Shown: positions 25,818 to 34,694 of the stretch, in pieces | How the letters are laid out: every line of letters starts with the position of its first letter | How positions within the stretch are numbered: position 1 is the first letter of the stretch | Assembly (NCBI RefSeq): GCF_003987655.1 | Contig: NZ_NGKC01000001.1 | Coordinates: 248,001 to 312,000, forward strand | DNA from: Vagococcus acidifermentans | GTDB lineage: Bacteria; Bacillota; Bacilli; Lactobacillales; Vagococcaceae | DNA length: 64,000 nucleotides | Reading direction: 5' to 3' | The notes under the pieces: model-generated | Databases searched by the model: none | Seen by the model: the letters and a program-made list of their open reading frames with translations, nothing else | What the model was told of the DNA's origin: nothing | Translations under genes and position numbers: made by a program

Positions 25818-26521
25818 TTATGCCCAAGAATATCGCCAATGACGGACTGAAGAGTTTGGTGTGCATTGACTTCATAATCAGGCAGGATGTCTTTGGTTGT
25901 TAAGTCTGTATTGTGTCTATTGATAAATACAGTGTGCCAGCCGACCTTTTTAGCACCGATGACATCGTTGGTGTAAGAGTCGCCGACATAGTAAGTTCTT
26001 TCCGGAATCAGCGACAACTGTGATGCTGCATGCTGGAATATCCGTGGGTCCGGTTTGGCATATCCGACTTCACCGGAAATGAACCACCTGTTTTCAGGGA
26101 ACCATTTCCCCAACTGCAGCTGCTGGATTTTGCGGCGCTGGTATGCGCCGGGACCATTGGTTATAAGGGCAGTCTGAACGCCATGTGCGTGACACATATC
26201 CAAAGTTATCGCGGCATCTGTCGTCATCTGAATCTGACTAAGCGCTGTGATATACGCCTCTTGGAAAGCAAGTGCCTGTTCAGGCGTGACAGATAAGTCA
26301 AAGTCAGCCAATGCTTTGGTCACGCGGTAAATGTACATATCAGTCTCTGTCATTTGTTTTGCTTGGACCTGAGGAAACACTTGGTCGCTGTACATACGGT
26401 AGACTGGAAATACTTTGTTTAACGGGAGTTTGGTGTCGGGAAAAAGAGTGTCAAAGGCTTGCTGAAAAGGGACCAGCTGGTCATACAGTGTGTCATCCAT
26501 ATCGAATAAAATTGCGGTCAT
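25814..26521 (-). CDS. HAD-superfamily hydrolase
   Basis: Phosphatase-type protein of 235 aa. Motif I is FDMDDTLYD at residue 6, motif II ALITNGPG near 122, motif III lysine in GYAKPDPRIF and motif IV YVGDSYTNDVIGA near 188. The helical cap between motifs I and II places it in HAD subfamily I, similar to nucleotidase YjjG or phosphoglycolate phosphatase-like proteins. Substrate unknown. Single gene, convergent with lacD. Confidence 0.85.
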   Translation of the reverse strand: MTAILFDMDDTLYDQLVPFQQAFDTLFPDTKLPLNKVFPVYRMYSDQVFPQVQAKQMTETDMYIYRVTKALADFDLSVTPEQALAFQEAYITALSQIQMTTDAAITLDMCHAHGVQTALITNGPGAYQRRKIQQLQLGKWFPENRWFISGEVGYAKPDPRIFQHAASQLSLIPERTYYVGDSYTNDVIGAKKVGWHTVFINRHNTDLTTKDILPDYEVNAHQTLQSVIGDILGHK

Positions 26522-26642
26522 GTCTAGTTTCCTCCAGTATCTTGTTCATAAAAAAACACTATACTTACTACTATACCAAAAAGAGCGAGCGGATTCAGCT
26601 GATATTGTCAAAATAGTTTCTTTTACAAAATAATTCAGCAAA

Positions 26643-26672
26643 CAAAAAAAGGCTACCCAATCAGGGCAGCCT
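26643..26672 (-). terminator. Rho-independent terminator of the cold shock gene
   Basis: On the minus strand AGGCTGCCC-TGATT-GGGTAGCCT forms a stem with one G-U pair, followed by seven T. Confidence 0.9.
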
Positions 26673-26680
26673 TTACAGAC

Positions 26681-26881
26681 TTATGCTTTATGAATGTTTG
26701 CAGCCTGCGGTCCGCGTGGTGAATCTTCCACATCAAACGTCACAGCTTGTCCTTCATCTAAAGTTTTGAAGCCTTCACCTTGAATAGCTGAAAAATGTGC
26801 GAACACATCATCGCCGCCATCTCTAGTGATAAAACCAAAACCTTTATCGGCATTAAACCATTTTACTGTACCAGTTTCCAT
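26681..26881 (-). CDS. cold shock protein (CspA family)
   Basis: RNA-binding protein of 66 aa that melts mRNA structures. The RNA-binding motifs [15 protein letters not shown] (RNP1) and DVFAHFSAI (RNP2) are intact. Full length for a Csp. RBS AAGGAGG precedes the ATG. The promoter lies about 100 bases upstream, leaving the long leader usual for these genes. Confidence 0.96.
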   Translation of the reverse strand: METGTVKWFNADKGFGFITRDGGDDVFAHFSAIQGEGFKTLDEGQAVTFDVEDSPRGPQAANIHKA

Positions 26882-27010
26882 AGATAGAACCTCCTTAAAT
26901 TTATTGTAATCATTACGAATTTATAAGAGGTTCTTTGAAACAAAACACTCAATTATGAATTTCAGAAAAATTACTGTTTTCAATATACCACAGTCCCTCT
27001 GCTTTAGCAA
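26882..27010 (-). promoter_or_regulatory. promoter and long 5' leader of the cold shock gene
   Basis: Minus-strand -35 TTGCTA and -10 TATATT are 17 bases apart, with a TG extension before the -10 box (26982-27010). Transcription would start near 26975, giving a leader of about 95 bases, typical of csp thermosensor leaders. From 27011 to 27184 nothing recognisable is seen. Confidence 0.68.
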
Positions 27011-27184
27011 ATAAAAATTACTTTTTGTCCAGTAATATTAGAGTATGTACGGATAGAGATGTCTACGGTTTCGACTGAGGGCACAGGTTAGGATTCTTTT
27101 TCACGGGTTCCAGTTCATGATGGTCTCTCTCCTTGTAAGGATGTTTGGAGGAGATGAGCTCTTGGCATACGATGATGGTAGAGT

Positions 27185-28075
27185 TCATTGAAAGAGTTCA
27201 CGCACCAAGCGGTTGAATTTATCTGGTTCCTCCCATTGCGGGAAGTGGGCCGACTTTTCAAATAGGTGAAGTGATTTGCTGCTTTTTAACTGGTTAAACC
27301 ACTCTATTGCGATAGCGGCAGAGACGTGCTGGTCGTGGACACCTTCAACTAAGTGGACAGGGACATCTAAACGGGTTATATTTGAAAAATCAACGGTCAT
27401 TAGCTCCGGCCAAAGTTTTTCGATTGATTGCTTTGCGCCTTTTTGTCTGTTGAGCAATTCTTTAATGGTATAGGTCCGGGAAAATAAAAATGATTTTACC
27501 AAATATAAATAGTTAGCTCTGCCATAAAGTGAGCCGCCCTGTTTCACAATATCGCGGGTGGTTGTTAAAACGTGGTCCATCCATGAGTCTGAATTGAAAT
27601 CCAGTGTTTTTTTAACATGGCTGTCATTGTAAAGGAAGGCCAGTTGATTGTCATATGTCTGTTGCATGTTGATAACTTGTCCGCAGCCGATGTAGGCTTG
27701 AATGTATTCAGGAAATTGCAGCAGGCATGTCAACGCAATGACGCTTCCCCAAGAATGTCCGATCATATACACTTTTTGATCACCATATTCGCTTAAAAGA
27801 GTGTCGATAATGACTTTGACATCATCCACATAATCTTGCAGTGCGGGAGTGTCATCGTCAGTGAATGGATAGTAGGACAGTCCAGCGCCTCTTTGTTCCC
27901 AGACAACAAGGGTATAGTCAGTCATCAATGTAGAATTGTAGGTGTCAATAAGCGGCAAGCATACATCCCCTGGTCCCCCATGCAAATAAAGAATTAGAGG
28001 GTTGGCGGCATCAGTCGAATAAGTGACAAGACATTGCTGTTTTCCGTTTATATCGGCATAAGTTTTTTTAAACAT
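27185..28075 (-). CDS. alpha/beta hydrolase, proline iminopeptidase-like
   Basis: Cytoplasmic hydrolase of 296 aa. Motifs are LHGGPGDVC near residue 32 (oxyanion hole), WEQRGAGLSYYP, the nucleophile elbow GHSWGS near residue 107, an aspartate in GVHDQHV and the histidine in SAHFPQWEEP. This is the S33 peptidase/hydrolase pattern, but the nearest function is uncertain; it is distinct from the PepI-like protein at 8.8 kb. Single gene on the minus strand. Confidence 0.82.
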   Translation of the reverse strand: MFKKTYADINGKQQCLVTYSTDAANPLILYLHGGPGDVCLPLIDTYNSTLMTDYTLVVWEQRGAGLSYYPFTDDDTPALQDYVDDVKVIIDTLLSEYGDQKVYMIGHSWGSVIALTCLLQFPEYIQAYIGCGQVINMQQTYDNQLAFLYNDSHVKKTLDFNSDSWMDHVLTTTRDIVKQGGSLYGRANYLYLVKSFLFSRTYTIKELLNRQKGAKQSIEKLWPELMTVDFSNITRLDVPVHLVEGVHDQHVSAAIAIEWFNQLKSSKSLHLFEKSAHFPQWEEPDKFNRLVRELFQ

Positions 28076-28171
28076 CTTTGAGCCCTTTCATGATAGTGAT
28101 AGACTGATGATACCATGTACCGCACTTATTTGACACATAAGCCGCAGAAATAGAGAAATTTTCAGAGTGAA

Positions 28172-28471
28172 TCACGTGATCAAAGTATTGGTGATGAGTT
28201 GGCTGTTCTGACTGACGGGTACTTTATCGACTTGTTGCGAAACGATTGCTTCATGAGCAATAGGTAATGGCCTGATTAAAGTGAGATAGGTTTGCGACCA
28301 CGATCGTGTATCTTTTTGGCTAAAATCCCTCAGTATTAGTCTTGCAAAAGCGACATCCAAGGGAATGGGGATGTGAACCACTTTCGGGAAGTCTAACAGA
28401 AGACAATCATAGTTGTTCTTTAGTTTCAGGCTATCATCAGCCAGCTCCTGCATCAAAGCAACAGTCGTCAA
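28172..28471 (-). CDS. hypothetical or degenerate open frame
   Basis: I do not recognise this 99-codon frame. Its only start is a TTG at 28471 without a clear binding site. The frame is open about 15 codons further upstream (reading SYFIRSSCHLTT) to a TAG, as expected for the end of a broken gene. The sequence contains YDCLLLDFPKVVHIPIPLD. It may be the remnant of a regulator or be non-coding. Treat as doubtful. Confidence 0.28.
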   Translation of the reverse strand: MTTVALMQELADDSLKLKNNYDCLLLDFPKVVHIPIPLDVAFARLILRDFSQKDTRSWSQTYLTLIRPLPIAHEAIVSQQVDKVPVSQNSQLITNTLIT

Positions 28472-28686
28472 ATGGCAAGACGAACGAATGAAGTAACTGT
28501 TTTTCGAATGCCTGTTATTCTGCTAACTAAAATCATCTGAGTATTTATTATGAGTCACCTCCCTTTTTGTGTCCCGCTTATGGCAAAGGTAAAAAATTTC
28601 AGAGACAATTGCGGGAAGTTTGCCAGTATAAAACACTAACGTCAAAAGAGCATGAAGGTCAAGTTATGAGAAGAATTCATAAAAAA
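28472..28686. other. gene-poor stretch with unused strong RBS-like site
   Basis: No gene is recognised. On the minus strand AAAAAGGGAGGTGACTC (about 28554-28570) is a near-perfect ribosome binding sequence, but the open frame after it is only 22 codons. This fits a decayed gene continuing into 28172-28471. Confidence 0.35.
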
Positions 28687-28713
28687 AACAGCTTAAATTA
28701 TTTTAGGCTGTTT
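28687..28713 (-). terminator. Rho-independent terminator of the small membrane gene
   Basis: Minus-strand stem with AAACAGC/GCTGTTT outer and TAAA/TTTA inner pairs, followed by eight T. Confidence 0.8.
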
Positions 28714-28732
28714 AGTCGCTTAGCAGTTTTTG

Positions 28733-29041
28733 CTAAGAATGTATTGATTTCTGGCGGGTACGCCAGCGGATTTCAAATGACAGCGGAATAAGAATAACTT
28801 GAACCATTACCCAAACAACAAAGAAGCCGACGTTTATGAATGACAGAAAGGGACTAATTGCATAGAGCAGCATGGCGAATAGAATCAGATATTTTCCCAG
28901 ATATATATTTGACTGTCTGAGGTAATTTTTGTCGGATAAATGTAATAGGCAAAATAAATTGTTCCAGAGGATATTAGGAAATTTTGAAAAAACAACGCCT
29001 GTCAGCAAAATAAAGGTTGCTATCACAATATTGTATGCCAT
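28733..29041 (-). CDS. small membrane protein, unknown function
   Basis: Protein of 102 aa with three hydrophobic segments (about residues 2-22, 50-70 and 72-92) and a basic tail ending EIRWRTRQKSIHS. The start MAYNIVIA is chosen because AAAGGA lies about 11 bases upstream; an ATG four codons earlier touches this site. The segment NNLFCLLHLSDKNYLRQSN weakly recalls SdpI-type immunity proteins, but too weakly to assign. It ends at a clear terminator and stands alone. Confidence 0.65.
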   Translation of the reverse strand: MAYNIVIATFILLTGVVFSKFPNILWNNLFCLLHLSDKNYLRQSNIYLGKYLILFAMLLYAISPFLSFINVGFFVVWVMVQVILIPLSFEIRWRTRQKSIHS

Positions 29042-29160
29042 TAAAGTAATCATTCCTTTCCAGTGTGTACGTATCAGACAAACGGTAAAAGTGAAAAACA
29101 ATGTACGGAAGATTGTGTTTCCGATTTATAAGCGGTGTTTTATCTAACGTTATACCAGTA

Positions 29161-30009
29161 TCATCCTAAAAAATTTTTTTCCAAACGTGTCAAGAGTTGC
29201 ATGTAGTGAAGATACAGAGCGGTGAATCTGCTGTCGCTATTTGGATTCCATGGCTTGGGTTGACCGCAAAAATGCAAAATCACTGTATTGCTTATGACCC
29301 ATTGAAGATCATGCTTGCTTAAGCTTCGGGCATAGTAACTGACAGCTTTTCTGGTGTCGTAATTCCAGATTTCTTCAGGCACCTCTTTTATATGCTTGCC
29401 ATAGAGAAAATTAAGCACGTCCTGATCGGGCAATAATAGCTCTGCACCATGCTTTTCAATGACGCCCAATATATCTTCTAAGTTAACGTTCGCTCGAGTT
29501 TTTTCCAAATCAAGCAACATCACACCAGAATTAAAATACTCGTGGTCTGTACCAAGCCGGATTTTGTTTATTTCTGAGGTTAAATTCGTTATTCCAGTGT
29601 GTGTAGCGGCAGCAATCATGTTGCCTTCAAGATCGACCTCCCATAAATCGTTGATAGGATTGATTACCAAAATATCCGGGTCAAGATAAATAACTTTTTT
29701 GACGTCTTGGGGGAGAATTTCGCCGCATAACAACCTGAAATACATTTCTTTAGGATATCTTTTAATTGTGGGTGCTTTATCCAACCAATTTTTAGTGATT
29801 TGTTCGTTGTGCAACTCCCAACCAAAGTAATCTGTCAGTTTTTTCAGATCACTCATTTTTTTCGGTCCGATTGATTCATGGATGACCCAGATTCTAAAGT
29901 TTTCTTCCAAGTTATTATGATGCAAAGAGGTGAGCATTACTTTTAAAGGTTCCATGTAGTTTTCGTTCAGTGTTACTAAGACATCAATCGGCACATTTTC
30001 TTTCCTCAT
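29161..30009 (-). CDS. family 8 glycosyltransferase
   Basis: Enzyme of 282 aa with a GT-A fold that transfers a sugar from a nucleotide donor to a surface glycan or protein. GT8 features are PIDVLVTLNENYMEPLKVML at the N-terminus, the metal motif DPD in VIYLDPDILVI near residue 105, FNSGVMLLDL near 162 and HFCGQPKPW near 250. RBS GGAGGAGATGG. It is a single gene in an AT-richer stretch; the acceptor is unknown. Confidence 0.88.
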   Translation of the reverse strand: MRKENVPIDVLVTLNENYMEPLKVMLTSLHHNNLEENFRIWVIHESIGPKKMSDLKKLTDYFGWELHNEQITKNWLDKAPTIKRYPKEMYFRLLCGEILPQDVKKVIYLDPDILVINPINDLWEVDLEGNMIAAATHTGITNLTSEINKIRLGTDHEYFNSGVMLLDLEKTRANVNLEDILGVIEKHGAELLLPDQDVLNFLYGKHIKEVPEEIWNYDTRKAVSYYARSLSKHDLQWVISNTVILHFCGQPKPWNPNSDSRFTALYLHYMQLLTRLEKNFLG

Positions 30010-30196
30010 GATCCATCTCCTCCTGAGTTTGTGGTTTAAAGAGATAAAAAAACTAAAGCTGACCTAGTACATAAACACTCCCTTTTCCAATAGTATATCA
30101 TGTTTGAAGCAGGTCTAAGCAATGGATTATCTATTTTTTGAGGGGGTGTTTTCTGTACGGATAGGAAAGTCTGAACCATCAGTCTTATAAACAGCA

Positions 30197-30237
30197 AAAA
30201 ATGAGACAGCGGTCTGATTCAGACCAGTGTCTCATTT
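30197..30237 (-). terminator. Rho-independent terminator of the FUSC-like gene
   Basis: Arms AAAATGAGACA and TGTCTCATTTT with an inner GGTCTGA/TCAGACC stem; the minus strand ends in six T. Confidence 0.88.
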
Positions 30238-30252
30238 TGAGATGTGTGTGCA

Positions 30253-30729
30253 TCATGCTTGTTCTGTTCTTCTGCCAGGCAAGATACTGTTAACGCCCAG
30301 CGCTACTCCCATACCGATAAAGCTGTCTATTACGCGATTGATTGCATAAGCATAAGTCTGATGCTCAGGTATCATAAACAAGATTGTTAGTAGCGTTGCA
30401 CAAGCCCCAACCGTTCCTTCATGATGGTCAGTGGCAGAAAGAAGTGAAATAATCAAGACAATCACTATCGGCACAACAAATAACTGCACACTATTAGATG
30501 AACCGAATAATTTGAACAGGCTAATCACCACCAGGGAGCCTACCGCACCAAACACGTTGCCCACGACTCTGTGCCTGCCGTATTTGATGGTATTATACAT
30601 GTCTTCGCGAAGTGTAAAAACTGCCGTGATTGCTGCCACGATGTATGCTTCCCTGTTCAATATAATGCTTATCAAAATACACAAAAAAACAGAGACGCCT
30701 GTTTTAAACGTCCGCATACCAATTTTCAA
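30253..30729 (-). CDS. FUSC/aromatic acid exporter-like membrane protein
   Basis: Membrane protein of 158 aa with about five helices. The start GMRTFKTGVSVFLCILIS and the motif REDMYNTIKYGRHRVVGNVFGAVGS (split here after 20) fit the N-terminal membrane domain of the DUF939/ArAE_1 (FUSC) family. Longer relatives have a cytoplasmic C-terminal domain, which is absent. The first motif segment is REDMYNTIKYGRHR. Role in export of aromatic or other small acids is only inferred. Single gene. Confidence 0.78.
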   Translation of the reverse strand: MKIGMRTFKTGVSVFLCILISIILNREAYIVAAITAVFTLREDMYNTIKYGRHRVVGNVFGAVGSLVVISLFKLFGSSNSVQLFVVPIVIVLIISLLSATDHHEGTVGACATLLTILFMIPEHQTYAYAINRVIDSFIGMGVALGVNSILPGRRTEQA

Positions 30730-31192
30730 CCATTTTCCCTCACTTTGTATTTATCCTACTCATATAGTAAACACTATTTACGGGATAGATGCAAATGTGA
30801 TTTTCTTCTGAACCAATTCCAATCTCCTATAAAATGAACGATAGCCTTCTCAAGCAAGAGAAGGCTATCTGATTAATCAATATTAAATATTTTAAAGTTG
30901 TGAGGTCACTATTACTCGATTTCGATTATTTCTCATTTAAACGATGTAATCCCTAACCACTATTACATCCTTGCAGTCCTTTAACTGCGCCAGTTGATTA
31001 AATTTCAATAAAACAGATCAAAATTTTTGCATATCAATATTTTTCATGTCCGACAAGTATAGCATAGAAACAGCTGAACTGCAAAGAGTGTTGCGTCACC
31101 TCGCGTGTCACTGGAGGCTGCGGATGGAGAAAGAAGGGCAAATACACTTACTGCTATTAAAATATGATTGCTTGGTGACCGATTAGCCGGAT
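30730..31192. other. intergenic stretch with several inverted repeats
   Basis: No gene is seen. A perfect hairpin ATAGCCTTCTC/GAGAAGGCTAT is at 30841-30867 without a T run. Two close hairpins follow: GATGTAAT/ATTACATC (30943-30969) and GCAGT/ACTGC (30974-30990). They could be part of a structured RNA, but no promoter was identified. Confidence 0.4.
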
Positions 31193-31223
31193 AAAGAAAA
31201 AAGCAACTTCGATATGAAGTTGC
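31193..31223 (-). terminator. Rho-independent terminator of the tRNA-Ala gene
   Basis: Stem GCAACTTC/GAAGTTGC with a GATAT loop (31203-31223), followed on the minus strand by TTTTTTCTTT. Confidence 0.88.
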
Positions 31224-31237
31224 GGGTTGATAATAAA

Positions 31238-31310
<73 letters not shown>

Positions 31311-31327
31311 AAAATGCTACAGACATT

Positions 31328-31355
31328 ATTATATCATTATTTGTATAAATGGCAA
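31328..31355 (-). promoter_or_regulatory. promoter of the tRNA-Ala gene
   Basis: Minus-strand -35 TTGCCA and perfect -10 TATAAT, 16 bases apart, ending 17 bases before the tRNA. Confidence 0.8.
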
Positions 31356-31556
31356 GGGGGAATTTGGAAAAGAAAAAACAAGTATCATTCGAAAGTGATA
31401 ATGTCCTAAGTAGGTCGAAAGACAAAATGATAAACTAGTGATATGAAAAACTAACGATATGATGCTGACAATAGATGAAACTGCACAAAGATGTAAAATT
31501 AAAGGTTGCATAACACATAATGAATTTGGATGAGATTATCGTTTTATCAATTGTGG

Positions 31557-31627
31557 TATAATTAATAAACAAAGTCCTATGTAGGAGACTAATTAGCAAG
31601 TAACAGTTTTGTTACTTGTATTTTTTT
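31557..31627 (+). ncRNA. candidate short RNA or terminated leader before the PRD regulator
   Basis: An extended -10 box TGGTATAAT (-10 hexamer 31557-31562) is followed about 35 bases later by the hairpin CAAGTAAC/GTTACTTG (31597-31618) and TATTTTTTT, a complete small transcription unit of about 60 bases. Upstream of that, TCCTATGTAGGA (31575-31586) can form a second stem. It may be a small RNA or an attenuator in a leader for the regulator gene 210 bases downstream. Outside this unit, 31356-31556 and 31628-31807 show nothing recognisable. Confidence 0.5.
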
Positions 31628-31807
31628 GTGTTCCTACTTAGTTCGGTTTCGATTTCACAAAATGATAATACTTAGGATGAGCGGTCACTTGTTTCAATCG
31701 CATTAGGACAAGCTTATATTGTCAGCTTTGAGCGAGGTAACTTTTTTGTGTGGATAAACATGAAAGTGCATACAAAAACGTTTATATATCTTTTTTGTGA
31801 AATCTCA

Positions 31808-31813
31808 TATAAT
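31808..31813 (+). promoter_or_regulatory. -10 box before the PRD regulator
   Basis: Perfect TATAAT eleven bases before the AAGGAGGA site of the regulator gene; no good -35 box, so activation by a protein is plausible. Confidence 0.45.
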
Positions 31814-31837
31814 GAAATTAAGAAGGAGGAAGCTGTC

Positions 31838-33883
31838 ATGGATGAACGAAGTGTAAAAGTATTAAATGAACTTTTAAGAACATCTGGCATAGAAGAAAGA
31901 CTGACCAAAAAATTAAATGTGACAAAACGACAGCTAGACTACAGCTTTGAAAAAATAAACTACTGGCTTGAAGAAAGTGGTTTTCAACAATTGTATAGAG
32001 AAAAGGGCGAAGTTTTTCTCCCCGACCAAGTTCGTAAGGAAATTGTTGATCATCATTTTGTGTTTCCCTCCTATATATTTTCTTCTGACGAGCGAGTTAG
32101 TTTAATTATTTTGTTGATTTTAACTAGGAAAAGAAAAATTCTTTTATCAGATTTGTCGGATAAATTGGAAGTGACAAAAAATACGATTTTGAAAGATTTG
32201 AAAACTGTCCGGGCAAAATTGAAATCGAGAAATCTCCGACTTTCAAACGATAGATCAGAAGGATACAGTATCGAGGGAAAGGAATGGGATAAAAGAAATG
32301 TCTTAAAAAATATTATTGTAGATCTTTCCCGTTTTTTTGGCGGCATTGCAATTTTAAAAGAATATTTATCTATTTCCAACGATGTATATGATGATATTTT
32401 GGAAAAGATTTATATGATAGAAGACACTGTGGGTATCAAATACACAGATCAGACAATGCAATTTTTACCGTTGTTTTTGATTGCGATTTTAAGAAGGATA
32501 ACTGAAGGAAAACTAATAGATATTGATTTCCACGTGACATTCAAACAATTTTCTGACACGAAGGAATATAATGCAACAAATATTCTGTTGGATGAGCTGA
32601 AAGAAAATGTCAGTGTTTCTGAAAAAACATATATTACTCTTCAAATTATTTCGTCGCAATCAATGAATCGCGATGTCTTGACAAGCGAAAGGTTCAGCGA
32701 AATTCGTAAGCGAATGAAAGAGTTTATTTTGTATTTTGAGTTTAAATCTGTGGTAGACATAGGAAACAAACAATCTCTATTAGAAAAGCTGCTAGATCAC
32801 TTTATTCCAGCTTATTATCGAATCAAATATAAATTGACAACAAACTATACTATTGGCGAAGCTTTTCCGCAAGAATTTCATAACATATATTTAATATGTA
32901 AAAAAGCCATTCAGCCTTTAGAAAAATCATTAAAGATCAGCTTCCCTGAAGAAGAAATCAAGTTTCTTTCATTGATTGTAGGCGGGCATATTATTGGAGA
33001 AAGTTGTTCTACTGATGACCATAAAGATATTAAAGCTATCATCGTTTGTCCGAGTGGCGTCACGTTTTCTCAATTACTAAAAAATGATTTGAAGCAGATT
33101 TTCCCAAAAATTTATTTTGGAGCGCCAATTTCTGTCAGAGAGTTTGAAACATATGAGGAAGAGGTTGATATAGTATTCAGCTCAGTTCCGTTAGCAACAC
33201 ATAAGCCGCTCTTTGTTATCAACGAATTAATGACTGAAGATGACAAAAAGAAATTGAGATATCAAGTAAATGAACAAATCAGCCTCATGAAGTCGGAACT
33301 TTCCGAAATAGATAAAATTGTGTCAATTGTCAAAAAGCATACAGGCCTGGAGAATGAGGAAAAACTGAGATTTGATTTAGCGAATGAATATTTTTTTGAT
33401 GAAGAAGAAAAGATGTCCTCGCCTTTAAGCTTAGCTAATTTATTAAGCGAAGACAATGTCGTTATCGTAGATCAAGTACGAGGTTGGGAAGAAGCAATAG
33501 AAATTGCTGCTCGTCCATTACAAGAAGCTGGGAACGTGACTTCCGATTATTTGGAAAAGATAAAGAACCACTTGTCTGAATTGTTGGAGTATGCGGTGCT
33601 TCAAGAAAAGATTGTGATTCCTCATTTAGGCCCGGAAGAAACGATTAGGGAAATGATGCTAAGTTTACTGTATATCAAACAAGGGATTTTTACTCCTAAG
33701 GGGCTGAAAATTTATTTTGTTCTAATGATTGCCCCGATTGATAAAGAACAGCATTTACCGGTATTAGTTGAGTTAATCAATTTGATGGGTGATACAGAAA
33801 AATATCACCAGTTATTAAATGCAGAAACTCCTCGAGAGTTAGTTGAGTTAATAGAAAATCATAGTGGAAAAGAGGTTGGCTAA
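31838..33883 (+). CDS. PRD-containing sugar operon regulator with EIIA/EIIB-like domains
   Basis: Transcription activator of 681 aa of the MtlR/ManR type. In order: N-terminal winged helices (about residues 1-75), a second helix-turn-helix (about 80-150; LSDLSDKLEVTKNTILKDL), two PTS-regulated PRD domains (about 165-390), an EIIB-like domain (AIIVCPSGVTFSQLL near residue 400) and a C-terminal EIIA-like domain with histidine in VIPHLGPEE near 590. Phosphorylation by HPr and the cognate EIIB would set its activity. ATG at 31838 follows AAGGAGGA. It is the first gene of the polyol PTS operon and presumably its activator. AT-rich, like the following genes. Confidence 0.92.
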   Translation: MDERSVKVLNELLRTSGIEERLTKKLNVTKRQLDYSFEKINYWLEESGFQQLYREKGEVFLPDQVRKEIVDHHFVFPSYIFSSDERVSLIILLILTRKRKILLSDLSDKLEVTKNTILKDLKTVRAKLKSRNLRLSNDRSEGYSIEGKEWDKRNVLKNIIVDLSRFFGGIAILKEYLSISNDVYDDILEKIYMIEDTVGIKYTDQTMQFLPLFLIAILRRITEGKLIDIDFHVTFKQFSDTKEYNATNILLDELKENVSVSEKTYITLQIISSQSMNRDVLTSERFSEIRKRMKEFILYFEFKSVVDIGNKQSLLEKLLDHFIPAYYRIKYKLTTNYTIGEAFPQEFHNIYLICKKAIQPLEKSLKISFPEEEIKFLSLIVGGHIIGESCSTDDHKDIKAIIVCPSGVTFSQLLKNDLKQIFPKIYFGAPISVREFETYEEEVDIVFSSVPLATHKPLFVINELMTEDDKKKLRYQVNEQISLMKSELSEIDKIVSIVKKHTGLENEEKLRFDLANEYFFDEEEKMSSPLSLANLLSEDNVVIVDQVRGWEEAIEIAARPLQEAGNVTSDYLEKIKNHLSELLEYAVLQEKIVIPHLGPEETIREMMLSLLYIKQGIFTPKGLKIYFVLMIAPIDKEQHLPVLVELINLMGDTEKYHQLLNAETPRELVELIENHSGKEVG

Positions 33884-33884
33884 T

Positions 33885-34358
33885 GTGTCAAATGAAAATG
33901 CGTTGGTAGATATTCTTCAAAAAGATCTTATTTTTCTGAATGAGGAGTATTCGGCAATTGAAGATGTGATACAACATGTAGGTCAAGTAATGAAGGAAAA
34001 AAATATTGTGAAAGATACTTATTCGGATGCTGTAATAGACAGAGAAAAGATACTGCCCACGGGACTCAGTCTTTCAGGGCAATACGGGATAGCCATTCCA
34101 CATACAGATTCCGAGCATGTAAACGAGTCTGCGATAGCGCTGATCACATTAAAAAATCCAATTAATGTTTGCTCGATGATTAATCCGGATGAAAGCATTT
34201 CAGTAAAGATAGTTATGCTGTTAGCTATCCATGACCCAAAACAACAGGTAGTCATTTTAAAAGAGCTGATGGGCTTGTTTAAAGATGTTGACTTGTTGAA
34301 AAAAATTGAAAACACAAAAAACCCTGCAGGTGTGTTTGATTTATTAAAGATAAAATAA
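33885..34358 (+). CDS. PTS system galactitol-type EIIA
   Basis: Phosphocarrier of 157 aa with the active His73 in YGIAIPHTDSE. Similar to GatA of polyol PTS. The GTG at 33885 is chosen because AAAGAGG lies nine bases upstream; a GTG at 33864 would overlap the regulator stop and add seven residues. It overlaps no gene and starts right after the regulator stop. Confidence 0.88.
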   Translation: MSNENALVDILQKDLIFLNEEYSAIEDVIQHVGQVMKEKNIVKDTYSDAVIDREKILPTGLSLSGQYGIAIPHTDSEHVNESAIALITLKNPINVCSMINPDESISVKIVMLLAIHDPKQQVVILKELMGLFKDVDLLKKIENTKNPAGVFDLLKIK

Positions 34359-34379
34359 ATGAAGAAAAGGATGATTAAC

Positions 34380-34679
34380 ATGAAGAGTTTTAAAGTATTG
34401 TCAGTTTGTGGTTCGGGAACTGTAACATCATCAATGGTAGCCGGAAATTTAAAAGATACAATGGAAGAAAAAGGAATTAACATAACAACGACAGAGTCAC
34501 GTCCAACAGAGGCTATGCAGTTGGCACAGAGTGGAACATTCGATTTTATTATTCATACTAGCCCGCTTCCTGACGGAGACTATGGTGTTCCAATTATAAA
34601 TGCTACCGGTTTACTGACGGGATTTGGCGAGGATGAATTCTATGATGAAGTGATGGAAGTTATTGAAAAATTGTCTTAA
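34380..34679 (+). CDS. PTS system galactitol-type EIIB
   Basis: Phosphocarrier of 99 aa with the active Cys10 in LSVCGSGTVTSSM, the GatB pattern. The ATG at 34380 has AAAAGGA eight bases upstream and is preferred over the ATG at 34359. It passes phosphate to the polyol entering through the next gene product. Confidence 0.9.
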   Translation: MKSFKVLSVCGSGTVTSSMVAGNLKDTMEEKGINITTTESRPTEAMQLAQSGTFDFIIHTSPLPDGDYGVPIINATGLLTGFGEDEFYDEVMEVIEKLS

Positions 34680-34694
34680 GGAGGAGTCGAAAAA

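Noticed and set aside
27050-27180. Possible tmRNA or other structured RNA
   Set aside because: A short TTTCGAC-like stretch recalls tmRNA, but no tRNA-like ends, tag frame or consistent stems were found.
28567-28791. 74-codon plus-strand frame resembling a transposase fragment
   Set aside because: No binding site, no recognised motif, and it overlaps a minus-strand terminator and the next gene.
30841-30867. Terminator of an upstream gene
   Set aside because: The hairpin is perfect but has no T run on either strand; kept only as an inverted repeat.
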